NCBI GenBank assembly: GCA_020466095.1
Contig: CM035807.1
Span: forward strand, 101,368,436 to 101,432,435
Reading direction: 5' to 3'
Origin: Chlorops oryzae
Taxonomy: Eukaryota; Arthropoda; Insecta; Diptera; Chloropidae
Length of the DNA: 64,000 bases
Part shown: one piece after another, positions 36,547 to 48,659 of the stretch
Position numbering within the stretch: position 1 is the stretch's first letter
How the letters are laid out: each line of letters starts with the position of its first letter
Made by a program: the position numbers and the translations under genes
Notes under the pieces: generated by a model
Database searches by the model: none
Seen by the model: the letters and a program-made list of their open reading frames with translations, nothing else
What the model was told of the DNA's origin: nothing

Positions 36547-36552
36547 CTCTCT
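36500..36552. repeat. (TC)n microsatellite, about 26 units
   Basis: An almost pure TC run of about 53 bases with one extra C near 36543. It gives serine-leucine frames on one strand and arginine-glutamate frames on the other, which are artefacts. Confidence 0.9.
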
Positions 36553-37259
36553 GTCGATTCTTTGACTCCTGTTGTTTCTGCTTATTTGCTTAGCTTTCTT
36601 CTTTGCATGTCTCAAGAACGGCTTCTGGTTGTTGCTGCCATATAAGTCAATATTTGCGTGTGACATATGCTAGGAAGGTGGAGCACGATTATTCACATAC
36701 AAAAGGACGAGAATGTGCTTTGAAGGCGTTGTTATAAGTATGGGCCTACAATCATTGCCCTGAATGCGTATATCTATGTCAAACGATATATTGTTTTGGT
36801 TATTTACCGCTGAACGAACAATATATTGCAAATCTGTAAAGGCGTTAATAATATTTAAGCTGTTTCGTCTTGGATTCGATGAGAAGGCGTCGTCTACTGA
36901 ATGGCGTCCAATGTCGATTTTTATTACTTTGACGAAGGTATTTTAGGTGACAGAGTCCACATTTTCACTTGAGTTGTATCCGAAAATCGATTGGCGTTTC
37001 TTAAAGAGCTTGGGTGGTCATTAATATATAAAGTTGTTTTTTTTTTTTAATTTTATTCGAGTATCCTTACTCGGTATTTAATTTTACAGTTTGTCACTTG
37101 CAGGCCAATGAGATAGCATAGCTCTTTGTCTGTTTGAACTTTATGATATGCAACTTATGCATGTCCTCTGGGCTTTTCTGGGCTTTTGAATAAGACCGAG
37201 ACTCTCATTCTCTCTCCTTGACTATTTCCTTTATTCGCTTGCTATCGATCTCAATTGTT
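36553..37259. other. Unique stretch before the polypyrimidine tract
   Basis: AT-rich DNA with no recognised gene; a T run occurs at 37037-37048. Confidence 0.5.
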
Positions 37260-38455
37260 TGCGCCTACTCTCCGTTGATCTCATCCTTTCTCCCAACCTC
37301 ACCCTTCTCTCTTCCTCTCTTATCCTCCCTCTTCTTCTCTTACCCTCCCTCTTCCTCTCCCTTCCTCTATTTTTCCTTTTCTTCCTCTCTCTTCCCCTCT
37401 CTTCCTCTCTCTTCCTCTCTCTTCCTCTCTCTTCCTCTCTCTTCCTCTCTCTTCCTCTCTCTTCCTCTCTCTTCCTCTCTCTTCCTCTCTCTTCCTCTCT
37501 CTTCCTCTCTCTTCCTCTCTCTTCCTCTCTCTTCCTCTCTCTTCCTCTCTCTCTCTCTCTCTCTCTTCCTCTCTCTTCCTCTCTCTTCCTCTCTCTTCCT
37601 CTCTCTTCCTCTCTCTTCCTCTCTCTTCCTCTCTCTTCCTCTCTCTTCCTCTCTCTTCCTCTCTCTTCCTCTCTCTTCCTCTCTCTTCCTCTCTCTTCCT
37701 CTCTCTTCCTCTCTCTTCCTCTCTCTTCCTCTCTCTTCCTCTCTCTTCCCTCTCTTCTCTCTTTCCTCTCTCTTCCTCTCTCTTCCTCTCTCTTCCTCTC
37801 TCTTTTTCTCTCTTTTTCTCTCTTACTCTCTCTTCCCCTCTCTTCCGTTTTTTCCTCTCTTTTCCTCTCTTTTCCTCTCTTTTCCTCTCTTTTCCTCTCT
37901 TTTCCTCTCTTTTCCTCTCTTTTCCTCTCTTTTCCTCTCTTTTCCTCTCTTTTCCTCTCTTTTCCTCTCTTTTCCTCTCTTTTCCTCTCTTTTCCTCTCT
38001 TTTCCTCTCTTTTCCTCTCTTTTCCTCTCTTTTCCTCTCTTTTCCTCTCTTTTCCTCTCTTTTCCTCTCTTTTCCTCTCTTTTCCTCTCTTTTCCTCTCT
38101 TTTCCTCTCTTTTCCTCTCTTTTCCTCTCTTTTCCTCTCTTTTCCTCTCTTTTCCTCTCTTTTCCTCTCTTTTCCTCTCTTTTCCTCTCTTTTCCTCTCT
38201 TTTCCTCTCTTTTTTCTCTTTTTCCTCTCTTTTCCTCTTTTTCCCCTTCTTTCCTCTCTTTTCCTCTCTTTTCCTCTCTTTTCCTCTCTTTTCCTCTTTT
38301 TCCCCTTCTTTCCTCTCTTTTCCTCTCTTTTCCTCTCTTTTCCTCTCGTTTCCTCTCTTTTCCTCTCGTTTCCTCTCTTTTCCCCTCTTTTCCCCTCTTT
38401 TCCTCTTTCTTCCTTTCTCTTCCACTCTTTTCTTGTCTCTCCCTGGCTCCCCCTA
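37260..38455. repeat. Giant polypyrimidine minisatellite (CTTCCTCTCT)n then (TTTCCTCTCT)n
   Basis: About 1.1 kb of one strand is almost only C and T. Block A (37381-37740) repeats CTTCCTCTCT and is broken once by a CT run at 37543-37565. Block B (37851-38210) repeats TTTCCTCTCT, differing at one position of the decamer. The tract to 38455 is degenerate. Runs without a purine are 37370-37824 (455 nt) and 37848-38347 (500 nt). Frames of 200 to over 400 codons are open on both strands because the decamer has no stop in any register; they are low-complexity S/L/F/P or K/R/E/G strings and not genes. Such mirror-repeat tracts can form triplex DNA. Confidence 0.95.
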
Positions 38456-41400
38456 TCATACCTCTGACGACCTTGCCACAACACGATGAGGTATAACAAC
38501 TTCCGAAAAATAAGTTAACCGCTTACTCAAAATATCTCAAAATCTGACAGGACACAAAACGGGATAAGTACTTAAGGCAATTATATGAAAGGATTTTTTG
38601 GCAAAAGGCTTCGAAAGAGCACTTCACAATGGCTCAAAAGTTTTGTGGTTCGTTTCTTGCTTAGAATTGTGTATTAATTTTTGAGCACTGGAATTTTGCA
38701 AATCTTGTTTATAAATAAATTAATCTCATTACGAAATAAGATCATTTCACATTTAAAGAAAAGAATGGAAAATAGAAAAAAAAAACCGTCAGTATTTCTT
38801 TCAGTTTGCTTAAAGCCCTCAAAACATGCATCGGATTGAGCCAATGATCCTTTACGGAATGGCATCTAACCTGTCAACCGAACAAACTTTATAGCTATTT
38901 CTATTATCTTCAGACACCTAAGGAATATATACACACATATAAACTATAGAATATATACCTACATACAAAAATACATATATCTCGCTTATCGTTCCTTGTG
39001 CAATTTTCCTTTTAAAACCCTTCGCCTGTAACCTACTTAGCATTTCAATAGGCGTCGAGTGAACCCTGAGAGGGCACTAGGCGCACTTCGCATATGAAGT
39101 AACTGAAACCAGCCAAAGAAAAAAGCGCAAAAAATCGGGTAGAGATGCAAAAAAAAAGAGAAAAAAGAAGAAAATAGTACAAAAGAGAAGAAGAAAAAAA
39201 CCACGTTTAAACGAGACAGGTAAGATAGCTTCGAAATGTGTGGCAGTAACGTTTACTTGAATTTTCGGTATCAACAAGAGCATTTCCGCGTTGCTCCACG
39301 TGTCTGCAGCGTTCAGCCCCGAATTGCAGCAAGGCATCTTAAATTGTTGGTAGCACAGCACAGTGCAGCACAGTACAGCATAGCTACTGACATCTCCGAA
39401 CTGAATCTATTTATGCAAAGCAAGCGAATCTTAGCTTATTCCCCATGTTATACAGAATAAAGTTTTTAATATTTTTATCAGTACACATTGCAGACAAACT
39501 GAATGAACCGAATGTTTATAGAAGTCTATTTTAAGGCGTTTCTCTTTTAAGTCGGAGAATACAAATAGAATAGAAATGGAGAATTCTTATCTTGAAGCTT
39601 ATTATTTTCTTCGTTTTCAATTCTCGAATCGTCGAAAATTTATTTTTAGCACTGTTTATCATTTCGAGGGTCTAACGTACCCCTTAGACTTTAAAGGGCT
39701 TTGGGAATGATGATGGGTTTTTTTTTTTTTGTTTTTCACTTTATTTAGACCACTTCTATTGTGTAGTAAATGCTCAAATTTGATTGTTAGATCGACTGAA
39801 GGATCTGAAAATTACATCGTCTAATATGGCTTCCAGACAATTGAATTTAACTAAACTCAGTACACTTAGTAGCATTTAGTAGTGATTTCTAGCTGGATTT
39901 AGGGTCTCTAAATTCAAAAATAAGTTAATTATTGAATTCGTAAATTAACAAATAAGATTCTGAAAAGGGCTTTTCAAAATTTAAAGAGACAGTCTGGAAC
40001 CCATACAAGGTACAGTCAAATATCCAATAACTTTAAAGAACTCAATTTCCTGAGAAAAAATTTATGTTAAACAAAAAATACCACAGAAAAGAACGAACTG
40101 GAAAAATCCGTCTCGATATTTTAGCTTTAATAGTTGGGCTTTAATGCTGCTGTTTATGCGCCCGCTGAATAAACACAGGGCCGTAGAGAGAAGCCTTTGG
40201 TCTCAAAGGGCCGCAAGTTTGAGTGATACCAAAGACATTTTTTATTCAATTTCTATTTTCAATTATGTTTGATTCTTTCCCTTTTCAATAGAACCTGTTG
40301 AAGCCCTTTTCGCATGATAGAATGCATTCTCAAATGGGCCTGAATAACGCCAAAGCTCTGGCTTCGTACCGCTTTCATGTTGATTCCTGCAACCTTTTAC
40401 GGTGTTTTTTGCATCCGCTGTCGCTGTTAACAATGACTATCATAATAATCTTTACGATCCGCTACTTCTTTTCAATTTTGTCCTGTATTGATGTTGTTCT
40501 GCTTTGCAGTCTTTTCGTTCAAGCTTATTTTTCTGTTGGAACTTTGCACGTTAGCCTTACCATAATGAAGTGCGCGTTGAGACGATTTGTTTGTTATCAC
40601 TTTAAAGGGAGAGCACCGAGAAAAGAATATAAATTTCAAAAGGACGTTTTACGATAAACAGAAGTCTCGTTTAGTTAACTTGTCTGTTGCGCTTATTGTG
40701 AATATGTATTTCGATGGCGTCAGTTGAAGAGAACTAGACTTCTATGAATTAAGAACTTTTCTGCTGTGTCATTATTGTTAATAAAGTGATTGTTTACAGC
40801 GCTATCGATCAGCACAGTTGGCAGCGATATTTTTGGTTTTATTAAAACTTTTCAATGTTAATTAAATTGGGGAAACTTTTCATGATTCCAAAACGAATTC
40901 GAAATTTTGACAATACATACATACATGAGTTCGAATTATGTAAAACATATGAAGCTCTGTAAACATGAAGAAATGCAATGAAAATTACAACCTTAACCCT
41001 TGAAGTATGCAACGTATTTTTGTGATCATTATTTGTGAACATAATGAGACATAAATGATCTATGAAATTTGTAAATCTTGTAGTTTATATAGGTACATTT
41101 TATTTTTTTTTTTAAACATTGTATATTATTTATTGGATCAGTCCTTTAGGATAGGATTCTATCAATAATTTTAAAGATCTTACACCTAACTTAACACAAT
41201 TACATATCACAGAGCATATCCCGACTTATGGAAACGTTTATGAATGTAATTTTTTGATAATTGCGTGCCTCGGCTTAAGAAGACTGGGCTTTTATGATGT
41301 GTTTGTAGGATCGTATGTAATTGAGTCGGTGTTGGCGAACCATAGGTACATGAAAACAAAACTTGGATACGAGTATAGTTGAAAATCTTTGAAAACATCG

Positions 41401-43993
41401 CTTATTGTTCAGTCTTCAGAAAAACTCGGAATTTTTCAAAAAGAGCAGGACTTTTTGGGAAATTCTGCTTTCGCCAACCTCTAAGCTTGTGATAAAAAAT
41501 CTGTAAAAATTCTCAAAAATTCTTTGCAAAGAACTTTACAACACAAAAATGTATGTTTCCAAAAATTTTTTTTTGTAGGACATAAAAGGAAAATAAGAAT
41601 TAAATTTAATACAGAAGAATATTTATATATTAACTAATAGACGGTCGAGTTTGATGTATGAAATTCGGCTCCTAGAAGTCTGCTTTTCTTTTCTGTAAAA
41701 AAATTTTACTCGGTGTAAATTAAAAAGTAGTACTTTTTATATTCTTACCCATCAGACGTAATTTTTATAAATTCTATCTAAATTAGTGTTTGAAAAATAA
41801 AAATTGAAAAAAAGCTTAGTCTTTAAAAATAATTTTTGGGACCCTTAAAATCGCTTTCTTCAGTGCTCTAAAGTAGTATCTGTTTGAAAGTTAACAAAAC
41901 TTTAAAGTACCGATTGGCTTTCTGAGCCGGCAAAACCCTTTGACGAAGCGTAATTAAAGATCCATCAAAAAAAATAAAAATAAAAAAATCGAAACAAAAA
42001 CTTCGTATAACTGAAAAGACCTTCCTTCCATTGATGCATTACGAAGCAGAGAAAGTGTGAATGACTTACAAATGCTAAAGAGTGATTCGTATATGTATTT
42101 TATGCTATCCCGATTGTCTTTGCTACATCATTTTATTTTCATTTAATTAAAGTTGCTCCCTCTCCATTGGGCGGGGGAATACAAAACAAAACACCCGCAG
42201 AGAATTGCTTCAAGCTTCTTCATATGTTCTGAATATGCAATTAAAATTTTTGTTTTAATTTTAACGAAATCCTTGTTTTTTCTTGTTTCTTTCATTTCTT
42301 CCCTTCTTTTGTTTCTTTGCACAACCAACACTCTGTTTACACTGTAAAAGTTCACTGTTATAGCTCGAAGAATTAACAACTTCACAGACTAACGGCAATA
42401 GTGAAAGGGAAGATAGCTATGACAATCATGATCATGATGATGATGATGATGATGATGCCAACGATTGTGATGATAATGACGTTTGCCGGTACGTAAAGAC
42501 GATGGAGCACAGACAGTGCTTGAAAGTAAGACATTGACATGCCAATTTCATTTCGTGTAAAGTAAAATACTTGAAGTTAGCTTCTTTAGAGGTATCTTGA
42601 CAACAATTGCTTGTTCAGTTGCCTTCAAAAATTCTATGCTTCCTGCAATGCATTGCAATGGTAACGAGCTTACAGTTTTCGCACTCAAGAGCAAACCCCA
42701 CATACTTGAACTTTGTTTCACAGTCAGCTGTAAATCTCAACATCGTATCATCGTATTGTTCCTCTTCTATGCTGGAGTATGTGTGTATTATACATATATT
42801 TATAGATATATATTTTTGTTGATTTTTCATTTCGCAAATTCAAGCAAGAATTACAGAAAATCGCACACATTCAAATCCATACAGGAACATGTGTACGCTG
42901 CACTTTTAACCACACGATTCTGGCGGCGGCAGGAATTGAAGCAGTTGCATTTGTTGTCTTTGCTCAAGGATCCTTTTTGATTTTATTTTTTTTTTTTTAA
43001 ATGCCACTGTGCAAATGAATTTTCTGTTAATTTCTTTCATAGTTTCCTTAGCAAGAGATTTCTCTAAGCCATACAGGAATGATCTTAAGTGTTGTTGCAT
43101 ATAAATCCATTGTCGTTATTGTTAGTGTTTTGTTTTTCCAAATTTTTGTCTCTTTAGCAAAGAGTATTATGCGTTAAGCTTATAGTTGAAAGCTAAAAAT
43201 TTCATCCAAGCAATTGCAGTTCTATCTTTGTTTACTTAAGTGAAAATCCTGAATGAGAAAAAAGAGCAATGTATATATTATTTTCTTAAATCCCTTTTCT
43301 CAATGGAATTAAAGCTTAAATTTTCAGAATGGAAATTGTAAGGAAAATTGTGTGGGGCGTAACAAATAATCTTTTATTCTCCATTCCTTGATTGAGTAAA
43401 ATTATAAACCACCATTAATTAACATAATTACAAGCCCAATTTGCTTCTTTTTTTTTTTTGTTGGTATGCTTTACACGTGGATTTGTAATTCTCGAAATGA
43501 TTTCAATTCATTCCCATCTTTTCTTTTTGCTCACCTTAGCACAATGACTTGCTCCTTAATGCAGCTTTAACGCCTTAAAATACGCCTCAATAAAATAGAG
43601 TAAAGAAAACAAAAGAGAAAAAAAGGCAACAAAAAAAAAAATGGGAAAAAATAAAAATAAATAAAAACGAAAAAAATCTCTTCTCAAAAATGCGAAAATT
43701 GGCATACACGTTGGTGTGTCTGCGTGCCGCCTAAATTAACAACACTTGCGCCTTTAATGACTAAGATTCCCACTTGACAGCGCTGTTGTGTGTAGTGCTC
43801 GTAGTTAACCGGAAATGTGTGCAATTGTGCGAATATATATATATGTGTGTGTGTGTGTGCGTATGTGGTTCATCCTCGCTCGTGTGGTTGCACTCAAGAC
43901 AATAGGCAACTCTCTAGTGAAAATACCACAAAAGCAGGAAACTAGCATATGAGCAGCAATGACAAGGCATCATACCAACAAAATCTCTATGAG

Positions 43994-44025
<32 letters not shown>

Positions 44026-44470
44026 GAATACATGTGTATGCGTGTGCAAATGCAAACAACAATAAAAATGCGGTAGAAAGTAGGCATATTTTTGCTTAAT
44101 GGGCTGCGTTAATGATGCTCAACGTTGCTCATAATGACACCTAATATGGCTAAGAGCTCTGAAGATTGGCTGAGCATTTAGGCGCACGCTTGCTCAAACG
44201 TGTTGTGTACATGATAGTGTGTGTGTTTGAGTGAGTGTGTGAACTGAAGGATAGAAGAATTTGCCTTAAATTATTTGGAGTGCGGTTGTTGTAATTAAAG
44301 ATTGTTTCGAACTCAGACAGTAAGAAATGAACCTTAATCAGAAGTTCAAGGATATATTCAATTATGGAGCTGATATTTGTGATTACCACTCAAAACGAAT
44401 TGAGAAAATCATTAAAGCTAGCCACTTAATAAGAATTTAATTATTTTTAACCATGAAAAAATTATATATA
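38456..44470. other. AT-rich stretch, no gene recognised
   Basis: Simple repeats are GAT at 42427-42457, TA/GT at 43834-43866 and a poly(A) run of over 30 at 43989-44023. The 119-codon plus-strand frame at 40298 and the 127-codon one at 42597 have no recognisable domain and ordinary intron-like composition. Short CAGCACAGT-type words at 39355-39380 form a minor tandem run. No RNA gene or paired inverted ends were found. Confidence 0.45.
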
Positions 44471-44540
44471 CAATCGAAACTCATTATATCGAATTCCAAA
44501 GGACCGGGGAAAAAATCGTTATGGTGAGAAATCGTTATTA
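44471..44540. mobile_element. Possible pogo/Tigger-like terminal fragment
   Basis: The words AATCGAAACTCATTATATC, AAAGGACCGGGGAAAAAATC and GAGAAATCGTTATT resemble the ends of pogo-group elements, in which CGTTATA-type motifs recur. It is followed by A-rich filler, and no opposite end is recognisable. This rests on general resemblance only. Confidence 0.35.
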
Positions 44541-46438
44541 AAATAAAATAAAATAATTTTAAAAAAATAAAAAAATTAAAAAAAATTAAAAATTGAACTA
44601 AAAATTTATCAAAAAAGCCTTGAAGGTTCGCTATAGAGAAAAATTCTTTATACAGGAGTTCGTGTTAGAGATTTCCGACTTTATTTCATTCATATTTCAG
44701 TATGTTATTGAAGAAGAAACTCGATATTTACTCATAAATCATCCTCTAATGAAATCATTTCACAAAAAAAAAAAAAAAAAAAAAAAATTAACCCTTTCGT
44801 GCCTACTGGGACAATACGTCCCATTCAGTTAAAACTTGCTTTTTTTATAAGGACATATGTACATACATACACACATATGTGTCCCATCTAAAACTGTTGG
44901 GATTATATGTATATCCCAGGATAACCGAAGGACATTCGAAATTTTCGAGCATGCAGAACATGTTTTTTTGCTCCTTTATCCATTTTTGCAATCAGTTTTT
45001 CAAAAAAATGCTTGCGTTTCGAGAAAAAACTCCGGTGGGAAAGGGTTAAGAGCCCTCGTGAGCCCTCACCGTTCTTGGGAGAACCCAAATATAGCACCTT
45101 ATTTCAGCGCTTATTATTAAATTAAACAAACAAAAAAAAGTATACATAACGTGGAGCGTATAAAATCCTCCTTCGCTCGAAACTTTTCAACCAAATTGAC
45201 GCTGTCAGAACGGCTGTTGCATACTTTGCAACCAACCAGCTGCAAGCACGTACGCCTGAGTATCTTTTCCTGCACCGCACCACATGCCAAGCACACCGAG
45301 AATGAGCTGAGGAGGCTTTTACTCACGGTAAAATGAACTGTTTTCTAAAATATGCCGTTAACAGAAAACATGCAAGCAACTTCTCTGAAGGACAACTTCG
45401 GCGTTACATCAATCTCCCCTTCCCACCAATCTACCAATGAAGCGCACTCTCAACTACCCCCGTCCAAATTCATTGGTATTGGTGGTCTCTCCGTTCCGTG
45501 TTGAATTACGGCAACAATCCTTTGCGTTTGATTGAATCTTTAGCATAATTTCAAGTGCTGCTACAAAAATTTCCCCATTGCCATTGTTCAGCTATGCGAA
45601 AGGATTTCAGTTCCAGTTTAGGCCTTTCAGCTTGAGTTTGAGGTGTGAATGTGAGTGTGAGCAGCTGAAATTTTTCGAAATTTAGGCTTCTTTGTTTTTT
45701 GTATTGAAATTGTTGGAAAGTACAACAAAGCTGCCGAACAAGTTACCGGAAATGTTTTTGCAAAATTTTCCTGTCATTCGTGCATGTCAAGGAAATTGAA
45801 AATCGGTGTCAGTATTTGAATTTATTAAAGTAATTAAGTAAGAAAGAGGAGAAAAATCGCCACTCCCACCATCACTAACAGTTGGGCCATCACGTTGAAT
45901 TCTTTGAAATAATTATTCACAGTATTTAGATTCCACAATGGGGAAATCTCTTCTGAAAACTGTAACCGATTCGCCTTAACATGTGTTCGAGAAGCCGAGA
46001 GAAGCTTATGATATGGCTAAAGTTTCGTTATGACTCAAAGTTTGTTAAATAAATTTCAAGCGATTTAAATAGTTTATGGACACACCTGCTGCTTTTCGGA
46101 ATTGGCTGAAAGTTAGAATGAATATTTTATTATACTCGTATTAAGTATGATGGATATTAAGTGGAATTTACGATAGTTTAGAAATTCTCGTGTTCATTCT
46201 TTGAAAAATAATTATTCTTCTAAGATAAAAAAAATTAAAAATATTGAAATATGGCAGCACTCTTCACTGAACAATTGCAGCAACTGCGGAAAAATGTTCG
46301 ATTCCTGGAACAGTTAATTCTATTATATCATAAAATTTATTATTATTCTTTAAATGCCCTGTTTTTGAGGCCTGTATACGTGCGTTCATGCATGAGTGTC
46401 CCAGGAGCAATTCATATTTGTGTGCAAATTCTTTCTAA
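44541..46438. other. Unique stretch, no gene recognised
   Basis: A-rich sequence at 44545-44600 and a poly(A) run at 44765-44787 are followed by unique DNA. Nothing else is supported. Confidence 0.5.
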
Positions 46439-46439
46439 C

Positions 46440-46545
46440 TACCCAGAGGAAAATTATCTCCTGCATGACAATGTCATCAGTGATGTCATCGATGACATAT
46501 AGGTGACAGTATCATGCATGGCACCTTGGGGGACATGGCATCGTA
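46440..46545. repeat. Fragment related to the 33026-33498 element
   Basis: CCCAGAGGAAAATTATCTCC, TGCATGACAATGTCATCAGT, GATGTCATCGATGACATATA and GGTGACA follow the reverse complement of 33498-33400 closely, including the nested TGTCATCGATGACA palindromes. Similarity ends near 46540; the other terminus is not seen. Confidence 0.75.
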
Positions 46546-47885
46546 GAGGCGAGCTGTTTATGCGCTTGAATCTCATGGGCTACTGAAATTTAAATAAGGC
46601 TTTAGCTCGACTTAGAATCCGAAGGGTTACATTGCAATCGGGGGGACGTTACAATCGTGTACCATCAAGATTATGTCTTAGTTTGTCAGTGAATCTTTTC
46701 AATTGTTCATTTTAAAGTTTAACCAATTCAAGGGTACAAATAGGTCAAGGAAAGAAGAAAAAAATGTGCCCACCTCTAATAGATTTCCTTTTTTAATCAA
46801 TACCTTTCAATGATGCCCAAAATCTAGTCGATTGCCATGAATAAAATAATGTGAATGTTGACGAATCACTCTCCGGGGAACGCAGGTGTACACTCTCTTT
46901 AACTCAATTTACCTCTTTGTTGCAGGGAGGTTTGTTTTGGAATTCATGTTTGTGTGCGTGTTTTTTTTTTTTTTTTTTGAAAAAAGTTTCAATTTCCAAT
47001 TTTTCAGCTCAGAATTTCAATTCTAGAAAAGGTACACCTGCTAAGTTTGATATTTGTTCCAATTGCTTAAAGGTCCTCCGGCTCGATGGGATGAGGAAAA
47101 AACTTTTCATAGTTCAGAGAACGCTGAACGCAATGGGATTCATTGTGTGTCCTGGGTGTGTGTATGTTGCTTTTAACTTTCTAAAATCGTTTTTGATTTA
47201 TGTGCAGTGGAAGAAATCCCATGAAAGTTCCAATAACAAAAATATGAACAAACATTGTATATGAGAATTTTTGGGAATTATTTTTAGGATTTTAATTTTG
47301 TGAATTTTCTTTCCAAAAAAGCTGTTCTTCAAAGAAGAGAAAGAAATATTCGAACAAAATAGATTTTAGTTTTGGATTCTAATGAATAGAGCAGAATATA
47401 TACCCAGTAAACCATTGCACAGCAATAGCGTTTTTAAAACACTTACCATAGCACGCGTGTTTTATATAATGCTAGATTTACACTTCATTTGGATAACAGG
47501 TTTACAAGAATGATTGAAAAAGTCTTATGGCGTCAACAGTTCGATTTTGTCGCAATTAATTAATATATTTAATCCTTACGGGTTAGATCGCTAAATATAT
47601 AAATTAATTAAATTAAAAATGACATTAAAAAGAGGCAAGCTTTTTATATATTAATTATTGAAAGGATTTATTATTATTTTTTTATTTATAAGGAAAAAAA
47701 TTATAATAAAAAATTGACGGCCGCCTGAGCGGGGATTAGTGCTCTCCAACATTGGATTGCTAAGCGCACATCCTTTCCATAACGCCACGACAAAACGAGG
47801 CATCATGCCTGCCTTAATTTTTTTTAAATTAAATTCCTAGTTCTCATCTCTGTGGAGTTGTAATTAGCTTTCGATACTTAGCTTA
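46546..47885. other. AT-rich stretch, no gene recognised
   Basis: A T run of 18 lies at 46961-46978. A plus-strand frame of 137 codons at 46851-47264 crosses this run and is not supported by any motif. A GC-richer patch at 47716-47810 (GACGGCCGCCTGAGCGGGG) looks like a repeat head but has no clear Pol III boxes. Confidence 0.45.
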
Positions 47886-48659
47886 TCCCAGCTAGCATTT
47901 GGAAGACTGTTTTGTGAGAAGATTCATATACTAGATTTCTTCGAGCCCCCTTGTTGATTAAAAATTGATTCGATTGATCACATGTACGATTAAAAGAAGA
48001 CTCGAAAACGTTTCTTAAATACGTTTGAAAAGCGATTCGTATTGAAAGTATAAAAACAAAACATAGAGCACTCGCCAATTAATCACATTGGGGATTGAAC
48101 CATGATCATTCGTATTCTTTTTCTGTCACTCTATATTTGACTCAAAATTGAATTGTATGGAATTTGACGTTAAAGTTAGAAACGAAAAAAAAAACATCAC
48201 TTTCGATATGGCAAACATAGTGTCGAAGGATGAGCACAGGGCTAGAAAACGAGAGTTACCAGGTTCAAATCCCACACAAGGCAAGGAAAAAAAACATTAT
48301 TGAATCTAACATATAATACATTTATAATTTTTTTTTCTTTTTTGGAAAGCAATCGGTTATAAATATATCTCGGAAAGGACTCAAAAACGATATCAAATGT
48401 ATGTCGTAAAAGACTCGAAAATGATCACAAGTATGAGTCAAAAAAGACTCGAATATGATAACAAATATGACTCAAAAACTACTCGCAAATGATAACAAAT
48501 ATGACTCCCCAAGAAAAGTCGCCGCTTGGGTTCAATTTCCTCCCAACAAAAGTATAATTTTTGATCAGAAAACGAGCACATATTTGATCTCATTAATCAG
48601 AAAGGCGACTCGAAAAAGACTCGCTTTTGATCAAAAATATCAAAAAATGCGAGCTGGGA
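47886..48659. mobile_element. TCCCAGC-ended, TA-flanked element with two inverted tRNA-like boxes
   Basis: The ends are TCCCAGCTAGCATTTGG and, reversed, TCCCAGCTCGCATTTTTTG; TA flanks both (47884-47885 and 48660-48661). Inside are two Pol III B-box matches pointing outward: GGTTCAATCC on the minus strand (48092-48101) and GGTTCAAATCC on the plus strand (48262-48272). The right half has a loose array of GACTCGAAAATGATNACAA- and ATATGACTC-like units at 48377-48500. No protein is encoded. The arrangement looks like two tRNA-headed units head to head, each ending in the same GCTGGGATA terminus. Confidence 0.65.

Noticed and set aside
37218..38499. Open frames of 200 to over 400 codons on both strands and in several registers
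   Set aside because: They are created by a stop-free 10-bp polypyrimidine repeat. The products are pure S/L/F/P or K/R/E/G strings, open on both strands at once, with no domain or codon bias.
40298..40657. 119-codon plus-strand frame with hydrophobic segments
   Set aside because: The hydrophobic runs come from AT-rich codons. No family resemblance, splice context or codon bias supports it.
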